Below are positions 43,666 through 51,215 of a DNA stretch of 64,000 nt, in pieces. The DNA lies in assembly GCA_020634615.1 (NCBI GenBank), contig JACKBI010000003.1:186001-250000 (forward strand), read 5' to 3'. A program made the position numbers and the translations under genes. The notes under the pieces were generated by a model. The model did not search any database. It worked only from the letters and a program-made list of their open reading frames with translations, and was not told where the DNA came from. This DNA comes from Anaerolineales bacterium (GTDB lineage: Bacteria > Chloroflexota > Anaerolineae > JAAEKA01). Position 1 is the first letter of the stretch; each line of letters starts with the position of its first letter.

Positions 43666-44670
43666 ATGCGTTATACAAACTTGGGCAAGTCGAATTTGAA
43701 GGTCAGCCGCATCTGCCTCGGCACGATGCACTTTGGCAATCGCACCCCGGAAGACGAAGCGATCAGGATCATGGATCGCGCGTTGGACATGGGCATCAAT
43801 TTCTGGGATACGGCGAACGTCTATAGCGGCCCCGGCAAACTGCGTGGCACCTCTGAGGCGATCATAGGGCGCTACTTCCAGGCGCATAACGGCAGTCGGG
43901 ACCGTGTGGTGCTGGCGACAAAGGTTAACGGCCCGATGGAAGATGTGGATGATCCCAACTATGATCGTGGCGTGTCGGCATACAAAGTGCGCAAACATGT
44001 CAATGATTCGCTCGAACGCCTGCAAACCGATCGCATCGATCTCTACCAGGTGCATCACATTGACCGCTCGATTACCCTCGAAGAATTTTGGGGCATGTTC
44101 GAGAAACTGGTCGCGGATGGCAAGGTATTGTATGTGGGATCGAGCAATTTCCCTGGCTGGAGTCTGGCGAAATTCCAGACAGCGGCAATGCAGCGTGGAT
44201 TCATGGGGCTTATCAGCGAGCAGACGATGTACAACTTGCTCTGTCGCTGGCCAGAACTCGAGGTCTTGCCCGCCGCCCTCGATATGGGTATCGGCGTGAT
44301 TCCGTATATGCCGTTGGCAGGCGGCATTTTAACCGCGAAAGTGCAGTCGGAAGCAGGCTCGCGCACAGCGTCCGTCGAGAATGAATACGGCGTCTCTGTC
44401 AGCAGCGATCAGATTCAGGCGTTTCAGGCGTTATGTGCTGACCTGGGCGAGTCGCCGGTTGCGGTGGCGATTGCGTGGACGTTGGCGCAACCCGCTGTAT
44501 CTTCTGCAATTGTGGGCATTCGCACACAGGAGCACCTGGACGAAATGGAGCGCGCGAGTGAACTTGATCTCGATGAAGAAACGCTCAAACAGCTTGATGA
44601 GATGTTCGATACGAACAAAGGCCGCCCTATTCGTACATCGAGGCCTGCGCCAGAGGCGTATGCGTGGTAA
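43666..44670 (+). CDS. Aldo/keto reductase (larger, Tas/YajO-like)
   Basis: 334 residues. N-terminal MRYTNLGKSNLKVSRICLGT; catalytic Asp and Tyr in NFWDTANVYSG; Lys in VLATKVNGPM; His in YQVHHIDRSI. C-terminal AIVGIRTQEHLDEMERASEL binds NADP phosphate. Distinct in size and sequence from the preceding AKR, so not a recent duplicate. Preceded by CAGGAGC about ten bases from the ATG. Likely processes a sugar or uronate aldehyde in the same catabolic route. Confidence 0.9.
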   Translation: MRYTNLGKSNLKVSRICLGTMHFGNRTPEDEAIRIMDRALDMGINFWDTANVYSGPGKLRGTSEAIIGRYFQAHNGSRDRVVLATKVNGPMEDVDDPNYDRGVSAYKVRKHVNDSLERLQTDRIDLYQVHHIDRSITLEEFWGMFEKLVADGKVLYVGSSNFPGWSLAKFQTAAMQRGFMGLISEQTMYNLLCRWPELEVLPAALDMGIGVIPYMPLAGGILTAKVQSEAGSRTASVENEYGVSVSSDQIQAFQALCADLGESPVAVAIAWTLAQPAVSSAIVGIRTQEHLDEMERASELDLDEETLKQLDEMFDTNKGRPIRTSRPAPEAYAW

Positions 44671-44787
44671 TGCCATTTTGATTTGGTGGCTATGTTTAGA
44701 ATTCGCGCAACACCGGCTACCATCGGCATGAATCGCCAGGTGAATGAGCCAAAACTTAACTGAAGCGAGGAGTTAAGGAAGATAACC

Positions 44788-45132
44788 ATGCTTGCGATCA
44801 AGAATTTCTACTTTAACGCTGATCTGCCACTTGAAGATCTGGGGAATGGCATCAAGCGGAAGGTGCTTGCCTATCGGGAAAGCCTGATGGCTGTGGAGGT
44901 GTACTTTGAAAAGGGTGCTGAAGGGGTTGTGCACTCTCATCCGCATGAACAAATTGGATATGTACTGAAAGGCAAGTATGAGTTCAATATTGATGGAAAA
45001 AGGCAACTGATCGGACCTGGGGATACCGTTTATCTGGAAGCAAATGTGCCGCATGGAGTCATTTGCCTCGAAGAGGGAATATTGCTGGACATATTCACAC
45101 CTTGCCGAGAAGACTTCATACCGCAAAAATAG
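44788..45132 (+). CDS. kdgF: KdgF-like cupin, pectin-derived unsaturated uronate conversion
   Basis: 114 residues, a single cupin. The metal-site motif HSHPHEQIGYVL supplies H49, H51 and Q55, with H89 in PHGVICLEEGILLDIF; these match the ligand pattern known in KdgF, where the enzyme opens 4,5-unsaturated galacturonate or mannuronate to the linear ketone. The C-terminal DIFTPCREDF is also typical. Upstream, GAGGAG lies at about 20 bases and AAGGAAG closer to the ATG. No polysaccharide lyase or unsaturated glucuronyl hydrolase is in the window, so the supplier of its substrate must be elsewhere. Confidence 0.78.
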   Translation: MLAIKNFYFNADLPLEDLGNGIKRKVLAYRESLMAVEVYFEKGAEGVVHSHPHEQIGYVLKGKYEFNIDGKRQLIGPGDTVYLEANVPHGVICLEEGILLDIFTPCREDFIPQK

Positions 45133-45171
45133 AGAAATGAACTGAGTTCCCTTCGAGAAAGACGAGCACCT

Positions 45172-46500
45172 ATGAAAATCGCATTTATTGGCGGAGGCAG
45201 CGTGCAATGGACCACCGGATTAGTGGTCGACATGGCGCTGAGTGAAACACTGGCCGGCGCCGATCTGGTGTTGCACGACATCGACCCGGCTGCGCTTGAC
45301 CTGCTTACCACAGCCTGCCAGCGAATCGTGGATCAACTGGACGGCAATCTCCACATAACGGCCACCACCGATCGGGTGGCGGCGCTTCAGGACGCTGACT
45401 TCGTGATTCTCTGCGTTTCCATTGGCGGCCTGGCGGCAATGCGCAACGATCTGGAGATTCCAGAACGATACGGCGTTTTCCAGTCAGTGGGCGACACAGT
45501 AGGGCCAGGCGGCCTGGCGCGCGGACTGCGCCACATCCCCTTTGCAGTACAGGTGGCCCGCGAAATGGAGTCGCTCTGCCCCAACGCCTGGCTGCTCAAC
45601 CTGACCAACCCGATGACGACGATCTGCCGCGGCATCACGCGTGCGACGTCAATTCGCACCATCGGCCTGTGCCATGAGGTTGACAACGTTCGTCAGCGGC
45701 ACCTGGCGCCCATGTTCGGCGTACCGGCAGACAAGATCACCATGGCAGTGGCAGGGATCAACCACCTGCCGGTGATCCTTCGTATGGACGTCGATGGGCG
45801 CGACGGCATGGATCTGTTGCAGGATTGGCTGGACCGTCACGGCGCGTTCAAGTTCGCCGGCGACCATGACGAGGACGTCCATGACATTTTCAAAGATCGC
45901 CTTGCCGTGAAATTCTCATTGTTCGAGAAATTGGGGGCACTGTTCGGCGCCGGCGACCGTCATGTGGCAGAGTTTTTCAGCGGTTTTCTGACCGAGGAAA
46001 CGAATCGCGGCCAGCGTTATGGCGTGGTATTGACTACAGTGACTCACCGCGAGCTGCTGGCGGTAGAGCGCAGGGGACGCATCCAGGCATTTGTCGATGG
46101 AGCACCACTGGAAATGAAGAAATCTCACGAACAACTCGCGCCGGTCATGGCTGCACTGGTGGGAGGGCCGCAAGCGCGATGCGTGGTCAACATCCCCAAT
46201 CAGGGGCAGATCAGCAACCTGCCGGCCGATGTCACGGTGGAGTGTGTGGCCGAGATCGATGCACTGGGAGTTCGCCCCATCTCGGTGGGAGCACTCCCGT
46301 ACCCGGTGTACGCTGTGATAAGCTCTCACGTGGCGCGCCAGGAGTTGATCGTTGAAGCAGCTTTGACTGGCAAGAAAGCGCCGGCTTTGGCAGCACTGGC
46401 CACCGACCCGCTGCTTCGAGACATGGAAACTGCCGGCCCGATGCTGGAGGCCCTGTTGGCTGCCAATGGCAGCTTCGGTGTCCCGCTCGATTCGCAATAG
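45172..46500 (+). CDS. GH4 glycosidase, probable alpha-galacturonidase
   Basis: 442 residues, NAD- and metal-dependent GH4 enzyme acting by redox-assisted elimination. N-terminal MKIAFIGGGSVQWTTGLVVD binds NAD; NLTNPMTTICRGI supplies a metal/substrate Asn; CHEV at residues 167-170 with following GINHLPVILRM completes the metal site. The CHEV form has been described as the active-site motif of alpha-galacturonidases of this family, which agrees with the KdgF and rhamnosidase neighbours. Without assay an alpha-glucosidase remains possible. Last gene of the carbohydrate locus. Confidence 0.85.
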   Translation: MKIAFIGGGSVQWTTGLVVDMALSETLAGADLVLHDIDPAALDLLTTACQRIVDQLDGNLHITATTDRVAALQDADFVILCVSIGGLAAMRNDLEIPERYGVFQSVGDTVGPGGLARGLRHIPFAVQVAREMESLCPNAWLLNLTNPMTTICRGITRATSIRTIGLCHEVDNVRQRHLAPMFGVPADKITMAVAGINHLPVILRMDVDGRDGMDLLQDWLDRHGAFKFAGDHDEDVHDIFKDRLAVKFSLFEKLGALFGAGDRHVAEFFSGFLTEETNRGQRYGVVLTTVTHRELLAVERRGRIQAFVDGAPLEMKKSHEQLAPVMAALVGGPQARCVVNIPNQGQISNLPADVTVECVAEIDALGVRPISVGALPYPVYAVISSHVARQELIVEAALTGKKAPALAALATDPLLRDMETAGPMLEALLAANGSFGVPLDSQ

Positions 46501-46556
46501 TCTCCTCGTCGTCAACTGGCTCAAGTTCTGAGTCCCAGAACCGCCACATGATTTTC

Positions 46557-46604
46557 TACGATTGGTTGCGAAACCTTCGTTTTCGCAACCAATCGTGATA
46601 TACT
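46557..46604 (+). promoter_or_regulatory. Extended -10 promoter overlapped by a long hairpin
   Basis: A 16-bp stem pairs 46558-46573 with 46581-46596 (left arm ACGATTGGTTGCGAAA) around a seven-base loop. Its right arm runs straight into TGATATACT, an extended -10 (TG at 46596-46597, TATACT at 46599-46604). The structure could end the preceding transcript, or in DNA form act as an operator for the gene at 46646. No good -35 is seen, as expected for an extended -10. Confidence 0.5.
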
Positions 46605-46645
46605 CCTTGCACATCTTGGTTCACCATCTTCAAAGGAGTTAGTCA

Positions 46646-48115
46646 ATGCGCCGCTCGATCACCGCTGCCGCTTTCGTTGTTGTTCTTGTCATTGCCAGCC
46701 TGGCAATCGCCGGTTGTGTGGGATTACCACAAAATTCTCAGGGGAGCACTGCGCCGCTGGGAGTTGAGGAAGCAACTTTTCCGGTGATCGATGTCCACCG
46801 CTCCGGCGGCCCGGACAGCGTGGACGACCGCGCGGTGATGTATCTTGACGGACACGTGGTGCTGGAGCGAGCCGGTGATGATCCGGTTACTTTCCAGCTC
46901 TCCGCCGCGGCCCAAAGTCAGATCGATGCCGCCTTTGAAGCCGCGAATTTCTTCGACAACACTCGCACCGCCCTGACGCCCTCCCCCGTCCCGGATGACG
47001 CAACCGCCTATGAGATCAGCCGGCACGGGCTCCTGTTGCAAGGTTCTCTCACCACCAGCGACGCCACCGCGCCGGAGTGGGCGCGTCCCCTGATCCCGCT
47101 CCTGACCAACCTGCTGCTGTCGCCCGATCCCGCGACCGTGAGCGCCTATCAACCGGAGCAACCCACGGCAATAGTCTCTGTCAGCACCAGCACGCCGGCG
47201 CCAACGCCCGCAGCGCCATCGATGCTGCTGATCAGCTTTACGCGCAGCGGCGCAGCGGGCGATGAGCGGGTGCTGGTCAATCTTGACCGGTCTTACAGCG
47301 TCGCGCGCGGCGGCCAGGTTACCGAAGGGAGGCTGACGGAGCAGGAGATGGCGACGCTGTTGAAGACGCTGGAAGACGCGAACCTGCGCGAGCAGGCTGG
47401 CGACTACTTCTCTGAAACCGACTGCGGCGACTGCGCCACGTATGAACTGGTCTACCGCAACCTGTTTGGCGAGCATATCCTGCGCACAGCCACGGGCCAG
47501 GAACCGGAATGGGCGCTGCCCGCCCTGGATGCGTTGACAGCCCAGTTCCTGCCCGAGCTGCCGGCGGTGGCGGCGCAGCCATCTGCCACCCTGCAATTGC
47601 TCCTAAGAACCACGGACACGCCATCCCCTGAAGCGGCGTTAACCGTGACTGCAACGGCCACGCCTGCCGCGACCGCCGCCGCAACATCCAGCGCCACACC
47701 AACCGCCGCTGCGCAGCCAACCGCGTCTCCAACGCCAGCGGCTCTTGCGACAACCGCGGCTGCGGTGGAGTACTCGACGCTTGACCTGCTGGCTGATCTG
47801 GCGGCCCTCGGTGCACAGGTGGATGTCGCGCCGGGACGGGTCTTCAAACCGTACCTGACGACCTACGGGTTGATTGTCCGGGTGGACGGGGATCCGATCC
47901 AGGTGTTCCAGTACAGCGACGAGGCGAGCCTGCTGGCTGACGTGGCCGGGCTGGATGCCACCGCCACCAGTATCAACGGCCAGCCGCTGGTATGGCCGGC
48001 CGCACCGCATTTCTGGAGCAAAGGAGGCGTGCTGGTGCTGGCGGTGACGGACGACCAGGAGTTCGTCGACTTGATCAGCCAGGTGCTGGGAACACCTTTC
48101 GCCGGCCAGCCATAG
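46646..48115 (+). CDS. Secreted lipoprotein with repeated domain, function unknown
   Basis: 489 residues. Signal peptide with lipobox AIAGC near residue 22. Two domains share a pattern: DRAVMYLDGHVVLERAG..AAFEAANFF..YEISRHGLLL (about 60-165) and GDERVLVNLDRSYSVARGG..LLKTLEDANLRE..YELVYRN (about 205-300), so an internal duplication is likely. Thr/Pro/Ala-rich linkers follow each (around 180-195 and 325-375). A third domain (about 385-489: LLADLAALGAQVDVAPG, IQVFQYSDEASLLADVAGL) ends the protein. AAAGGAG lies just upstream of the ATG. The family is not recognised. It is convergent with the vWA lipoprotein gene. Confidence 0.72.
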   Translation: MRRSITAAAFVVVLVIASLAIAGCVGLPQNSQGSTAPLGVEEATFPVIDVHRSGGPDSVDDRAVMYLDGHVVLERAGDDPVTFQLSAAAQSQIDAAFEAANFFDNTRTALTPSPVPDDATAYEISRHGLLLQGSLTTSDATAPEWARPLIPLLTNLLLSPDPATVSAYQPEQPTAIVSVSTSTPAPTPAAPSMLLISFTRSGAAGDERVLVNLDRSYSVARGGQVTEGRLTEQEMATLLKTLEDANLREQAGDYFSETDCGDCATYELVYRNLFGEHILRTATGQEPEWALPALDALTAQFLPELPAVAAQPSATLQLLLRTTDTPSPEAALTVTATATPAATAAATSSATPTAAAQPTASPTPAALATTAAAVEYSTLDLLADLAALGAQVDVAPGRVFKPYLTTYGLIVRVDGDPIQVFQYSDEASLLADVAGLDATATSINGQPLVWPAAPHFWSKGGVLVLAVTDDQEFVDLISQVLGTPFAGQP

Positions 48116-48132
48116 ATGAAACAGCCGATAGG

Positions 48133-49227
48133 TTAGTTCGCGATCTCGAACGTCAACTTGATTTTGCGCGGCTCTGTGATCGTCTGGTCGTTGCGAACGT
48201 AGGTCACATCGTACAGCGCGGGCGACTGCGCCTCCATGGTGTCGACAATCAGTTTCTGACGCTCGCGCAGCTTCTCCAACTCAAGACCGGTCAGTGAACT
48301 GAAACGATCTTGTGCGATCGCCCTCAGATCGGTCTCGTCAAGCTTGTCCAGCGCATTGATCCCCAACGCGTAGACGGCGACACGACATTGCCCCAGCCGC
48401 TGGCGCACGGACTCCAGGGTGTTCTGCTCGGAGTAGTTGTCCTTGCCATCGGTGAGCAACAGTATCCAGCGCTTGTCGAAGTGAAGGGGCCGATCCTCTG
48501 TTGTCTGTCGCTCCTCGAACGAGTCAAAAGCGGCACATGCGGCATCCAACGTATCGTAGAGCGAAGTGTAGGGCATTGTATCAAGCTGCGAAATGTAGCG
48601 CGAGACCTCGTTCAAATCGGTTGTGAAATCCAGGTAAACACCGGCGGGATCGAGCGGCAGAACGCTCAACCAGACACGGTCACCCCAACGCTGTGCCAAC
48701 AGAGCGGACAGATAGTTTGCTGTGCTTTTGGCCGCGCCAAGCTGCCTGTCGATGGATTTGCTGCTATCCACCACGATCACGACTCCGATGCGTGAAACTG
48801 GCGTCGTGCCGGGATGAAACTCGGAATACTCCTCCCATTGTCCTTCGACCATTTCCTGCGCCGTGACAATTCTGGAAATCTTGTAGTTTCTGGGTAATCG
48901 GGATGGCGATGACGAAGTAGCAGTGACTTGATCGGTCCTGCCAAGTTCCGGCAACTCGATGAGAGGACGCGACGGTGTCACGTCAATGGAAACGTCGTTG
49001 AGACGTATCGTGACCTGATGCCCCTCGATTTGGATCGGCTGTTTGCGATAAACGATGAATGGGCTGGACTCGCCGGGCAGCACGGTGAACACCGGTTGCC
49101 CGTCCTGATAGGTGTACTGACCGACCAGATCCAGTCTGTTGGGCGGCCCGCCGACCAGGCTTTGACAACCCGTCAGCGATACAAGCCAGATGAAGGCAAT
49201 CAAAAGATGTAATGAGCGTCGTCGCAT
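48133..49227 (-). CDS. von Willebrand factor type A domain lipoprotein
   Basis: 364 residues. Signal sequence LLIAFIWLVSLTGCQS gives a lipobox LTGC. After a beta-rich N-terminal part and a Ser-rich linker, the vWA domain starts near residue 145: the MIDAS motif DSSKS in VVIVVDSSKSIDRQL, the conserved Thr in YTSLYDTLDAACAAF, and the Asp in RWILLLTDGKDNYSE. A complete MIDAS suggests divalent metal-dependent binding of a ligand or partner at the cell surface. Stops 17 bases from the convergent lipoprotein gene, with no obvious terminator between. Confidence 0.85.
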   Translation of the reverse strand: MRRRSLHLLIAFIWLVSLTGCQSLVGGPPNRLDLVGQYTYQDGQPVFTVLPGESSPFIVYRKQPIQIEGHQVTIRLNDVSIDVTPSRPLIELPELGRTDQVTATSSSPSRLPRNYKISRIVTAQEMVEGQWEEYSEFHPGTTPVSRIGVVIVVDSSKSIDRQLGAAKSTANYLSALLAQRWGDRVWLSVLPLDPAGVYLDFTTDLNEVSRYISQLDTMPYTSLYDTLDAACAAFDSFEERQTTEDRPLHFDKRWILLLTDGKDNYSEQNTLESVRQRLGQCRVAVYALGINALDKLDETDLRAIAQDRFSSLTGLELEKLRERQKLIVDTMEAQSPALYDVTYVRNDQTITEPRKIKLTFEIAN

Positions 49228-49796
49228 GGGTCCTCCCAGAACGATCAGCGTCGAGCCGCAAGGTTGCCGTAGCCGGGCATTTCCGTCACCCAGCCAAGAC
49301 CTACATTATACCTGATCGCGCCAGAAGTCAATGATCTGGGTCATATCGCCAGCAAGTAGCGATCACGAATTCCCAGCATGTGTCAATAAACTAAGTCGTT
49401 TAGCCCGCCGGGAGCTAGTGCTCCCGGCAACAAGGTAGAAGCCTCCCCGAGCTGAGATCCCAGGCCCGCAGGGCCTTTCACATCGTAGCCCGATCCGTTT
49501 ACGGGCGGGCGGCCCTCGCCAGCATATTTTCGCACAGTTGCCAAGACTTCTATCGGCCAGGTCGAACAGACTCAACCCTGACCGAAAACCGGCACGCGCC
49601 GCTCCTCCGTAGCCAGTTGAGACCGGTTGCCGGTACTCGTGGCAAATTGACACCCCTCGGGCGCGATGCTACACTTGGCATGAACGGCCAGCAACTGCTC
49701 CGACAACTGCCGGCGTCGACATGGCGCCTTCCACAGCTTGAGCAGGCGACTTTTCGGACACACTCGCTGACCTTCCTCGCTCAACCGGAGAAATCA
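49228..49796. other. Intergenic region with a run of short hairpins and a promoter
   Basis: No gene is seen. Three palindromes follow one another: 49407-49428 (GCCGGGAGC-TAGT-GCTCCCGGC), 49462-49476 (AGGCCC-GCA-GGGCCT, then TTT) and 49488-49506 (GCCCG...CGGGC). A promoter for the downstream deacetylase is at 49647-49675. The segment 49228-49400 shows nothing recognisable. Confidence 0.5.
49647..49675 (+). promoter_or_regulatory. Promoter of the polysaccharide deacetylase gene
   Basis: Perfect TTGACA at 49647-49652, 17-base spacer, TACACT at 49670-49675. Start predicted near 49682, leaving a leader of about 115 bases to the ATG at 49797. Confidence 0.6.
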
Positions 49797-50861
49797 ATGC
49801 ACCGAATGATCGCATTTGCCCAGGTGTGCCTGCTGGGCATCGTGTTAAGCTTTGGCTGGTTGCCCACCAACGCCGCGTCGGCGGGCAACGGCATCCAGTC
49901 CCCTGCCGACGGCGCCACTGTGCGCGGCGCCGTAGTTGTGAGCGGAATCGCCCAGGACGAACAGTTTGCCAAGTGGCAGTTGGACCTGTTGCCGGCAAAC
50001 CAGACAGATCAGGTTGTTTTCCTGAGCCTGAGTGAGCAACCGCTGCCCACCACCGGCGATCTTGCGGTCCTGGACACCACACATTTCCCCGATGGAGATT
50101 ACAAACTGCGGCTGCGCGTTGTCCGTCGCGATGGCAACTATGACGAGTATTATCGTGACATCGTGATCGCCAACCATGTCTCACCTGCGGCGACACCGCC
50201 GCAACCGGCGGCCAACCCTGTCGTCCGCCAGCCTGCCGTCACTCGGGCAACACGACTTGGGTTGCCGACCCACAGCCCGTCAGGCGCGCCGATCCTCTAT
50301 CTGACCTTTGACGACGGTCCCAACCCGGTGCTGACGCCCCAGATCGTCGCACTGCTGGACCGCTTCGACGCCAAAGCGACGTTTTTTGTGATCGGAGTGC
50401 ATCTCAACCGGTCGCCGGCCGCGTTGCAGCCGGTAGCCGAAAATGGACACACCATCGCCAACCACACATGGAACCACAGTTCACTGGTAGGGCTCGGACC
50501 TGAGGGAATAGCCAGCCAACTCAATCGCACAGCGGATCTGGTGAAGGAAACAGTCGGCGAGCTGCTGCCGGCCGGTAGCCGGATGCGCTATCTGCGTCCG
50601 CCCTACGGTGCAGTGGACGATGCGCTGATCAACCAGGCTGAGGACCTCGGCTATCAGATCGTGACCTGGGATATCGACCCCAAAGACTGGCAGCGTCCCG
50701 GCGCGGCCGCGATCTCGTCTGCAGTGATCAACCGGGCATTTCCGGGTGCAATCGTTGTCATGCACGACGGCGGCGGCGGCAGCCAGCAAACGGTGACTGC
50801 ACTGGAAACAATTCTGGAGGCGTTGTCTAAACAAGGATACGTATTCCACGCGTTGCCCTGA
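49797..50861 (+). CDS. Secreted polysaccharide deacetylase (NodB domain)
   Basis: 354 residues. The ATG at 49797 (MHRMIAFAQVCLLGIVLSFG) opens a signal peptide cleaved near AASA; the frame upstream precedes the promoter. Residues 35-125 form an Ig-like domain (IQSPADGATVRGAVVVSGIA, FPDGDYKLRLRVVRRDGNY). After a Pro/Ala linker comes the NodB homology domain: motif 1 YLTFDDGPNP with the catalytic base and metal Asp, motif 2 HTIANHTWNHSSL with the two metal His, motif 3 RYLRPPYGAVDD, motif 4 WDIDPKDW, motif 5 IVVMHDGGG. It removes N- or O-acetyl groups from an extracellular glycan such as peptidoglycan. Confidence 0.93.
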   Translation: MHRMIAFAQVCLLGIVLSFGWLPTNAASAGNGIQSPADGATVRGAVVVSGIAQDEQFAKWQLDLLPANQTDQVVFLSLSEQPLPTTGDLAVLDTTHFPDGDYKLRLRVVRRDGNYDEYYRDIVIANHVSPAATPPQPAANPVVRQPAVTRATRLGLPTHSPSGAPILYLTFDDGPNPVLTPQIVALLDRFDAKATFFVIGVHLNRSPAALQPVAENGHTIANHTWNHSSLVGLGPEGIASQLNRTADLVKETVGELLPAGSRMRYLRPPYGAVDDALINQAEDLGYQIVTWDIDPKDWQRPGAAAISSAVINRAFPGAIVVMHDGGGGSQQTVTALETILEALSKQGYVFHALP

Positions 50862-50891
50862 GCACAGCCGTCAAGCGCCCGCACAATTCAC

Positions 50892-50931
50892 AAAAAAAAG
50901 CAGACCCGGCAACTGAGTTGCCGGGTCTGCT
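50892..50931 (-). terminator. Strong intrinsic terminator (minus strand)
   Basis: A perfect 15-bp stem (50899-50913 with 50917-50931) with a three-base loop, followed on the minus strand by eight U (50892-50899). The U-run is on the minus-strand side only, so it ends transcripts coming from higher coordinates, not the deacetylase mRNA. Confidence 0.85.
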
Positions 50932-51073
50932 GATCTTTGAAGGTGCGACGTTCAAATCGACCAAGGTACACAATACGCGGGCGGGGGGAGGTACGTATGT
51001 ATACCACGAGGCGAGGAAGATACTTGATTTCGTGCCCTACGGTGCGAACAAGCCAAACCTCGTCACTACCTTC
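50892..51073 (-). ncRNA. Candidate small RNA, about 180 nt
   Basis: A self-contained minus-strand transcription unit in a 354-base gene-free gap. Start is predicted near 51073 from the promoter at 51081-51109; the end is the terminator at 50892-50931. The 5' end GAAGGU-A-GUGACG can pair with CGUCGC-ACCUUC just before the terminator, closing the RNA into one long structured domain. A hairpin with ACAUACG/CGUAUUGU strands exposes a C-rich loop (CCUCCCCCC), which resembles an anti-Shine-Dalgarno seed. Size and closed ends recall 6S RNA, but its central bubble is not convincingly present. No RNA family was recognised. An overlapping 73-codon frame lacks a ribosome site and family features. Confidence 0.55.
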
Positions 51074-51080
51074 GTATAAT

Positions 51081-51109
51081 ATTCTAGCACAGAACGCAAC
51101 CAATGGCAA
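51081..51109 (-). promoter_or_regulatory. Minus-strand promoter of the candidate small RNA
   Basis: TTGCCA (51104-51109 on the minus strand), a 17-base spacer and TAGAAT (51081-51086), five of six matches in each box. It points away from the histidine kinase gene toward the terminator at 50892, and no open reading frame with a ribosome site follows. Confidence 0.7.
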
Positions 51110-51215
51110 GCGTTTTTTTGCCGATTTTCGCGCCAGTTTTCACGCTGGCGCCCCACAGATTGTAGAGGTTACCAGAACCCACTGCATGCGGCGCATCCGA
51201 AGGCCTGGCGGCCCA

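Noticed and set aside
44678..44702. Promoter-like TTGATT...TAGAAT before kdgF
   Set aside because: Spacer is only 13 bases.
49407..49506. CRISPR-like series of palindromes
   Set aside because: The three hairpins differ in sequence and are not evenly spaced; no repeat-spacer pattern and no cas gene.
50888..51109. 73-codon minus-strand frame across the small-RNA region
   Set aside because: It begins upstream of the predicted transcription start, runs into the terminator stem, and has no ribosome site or recognisable composition.
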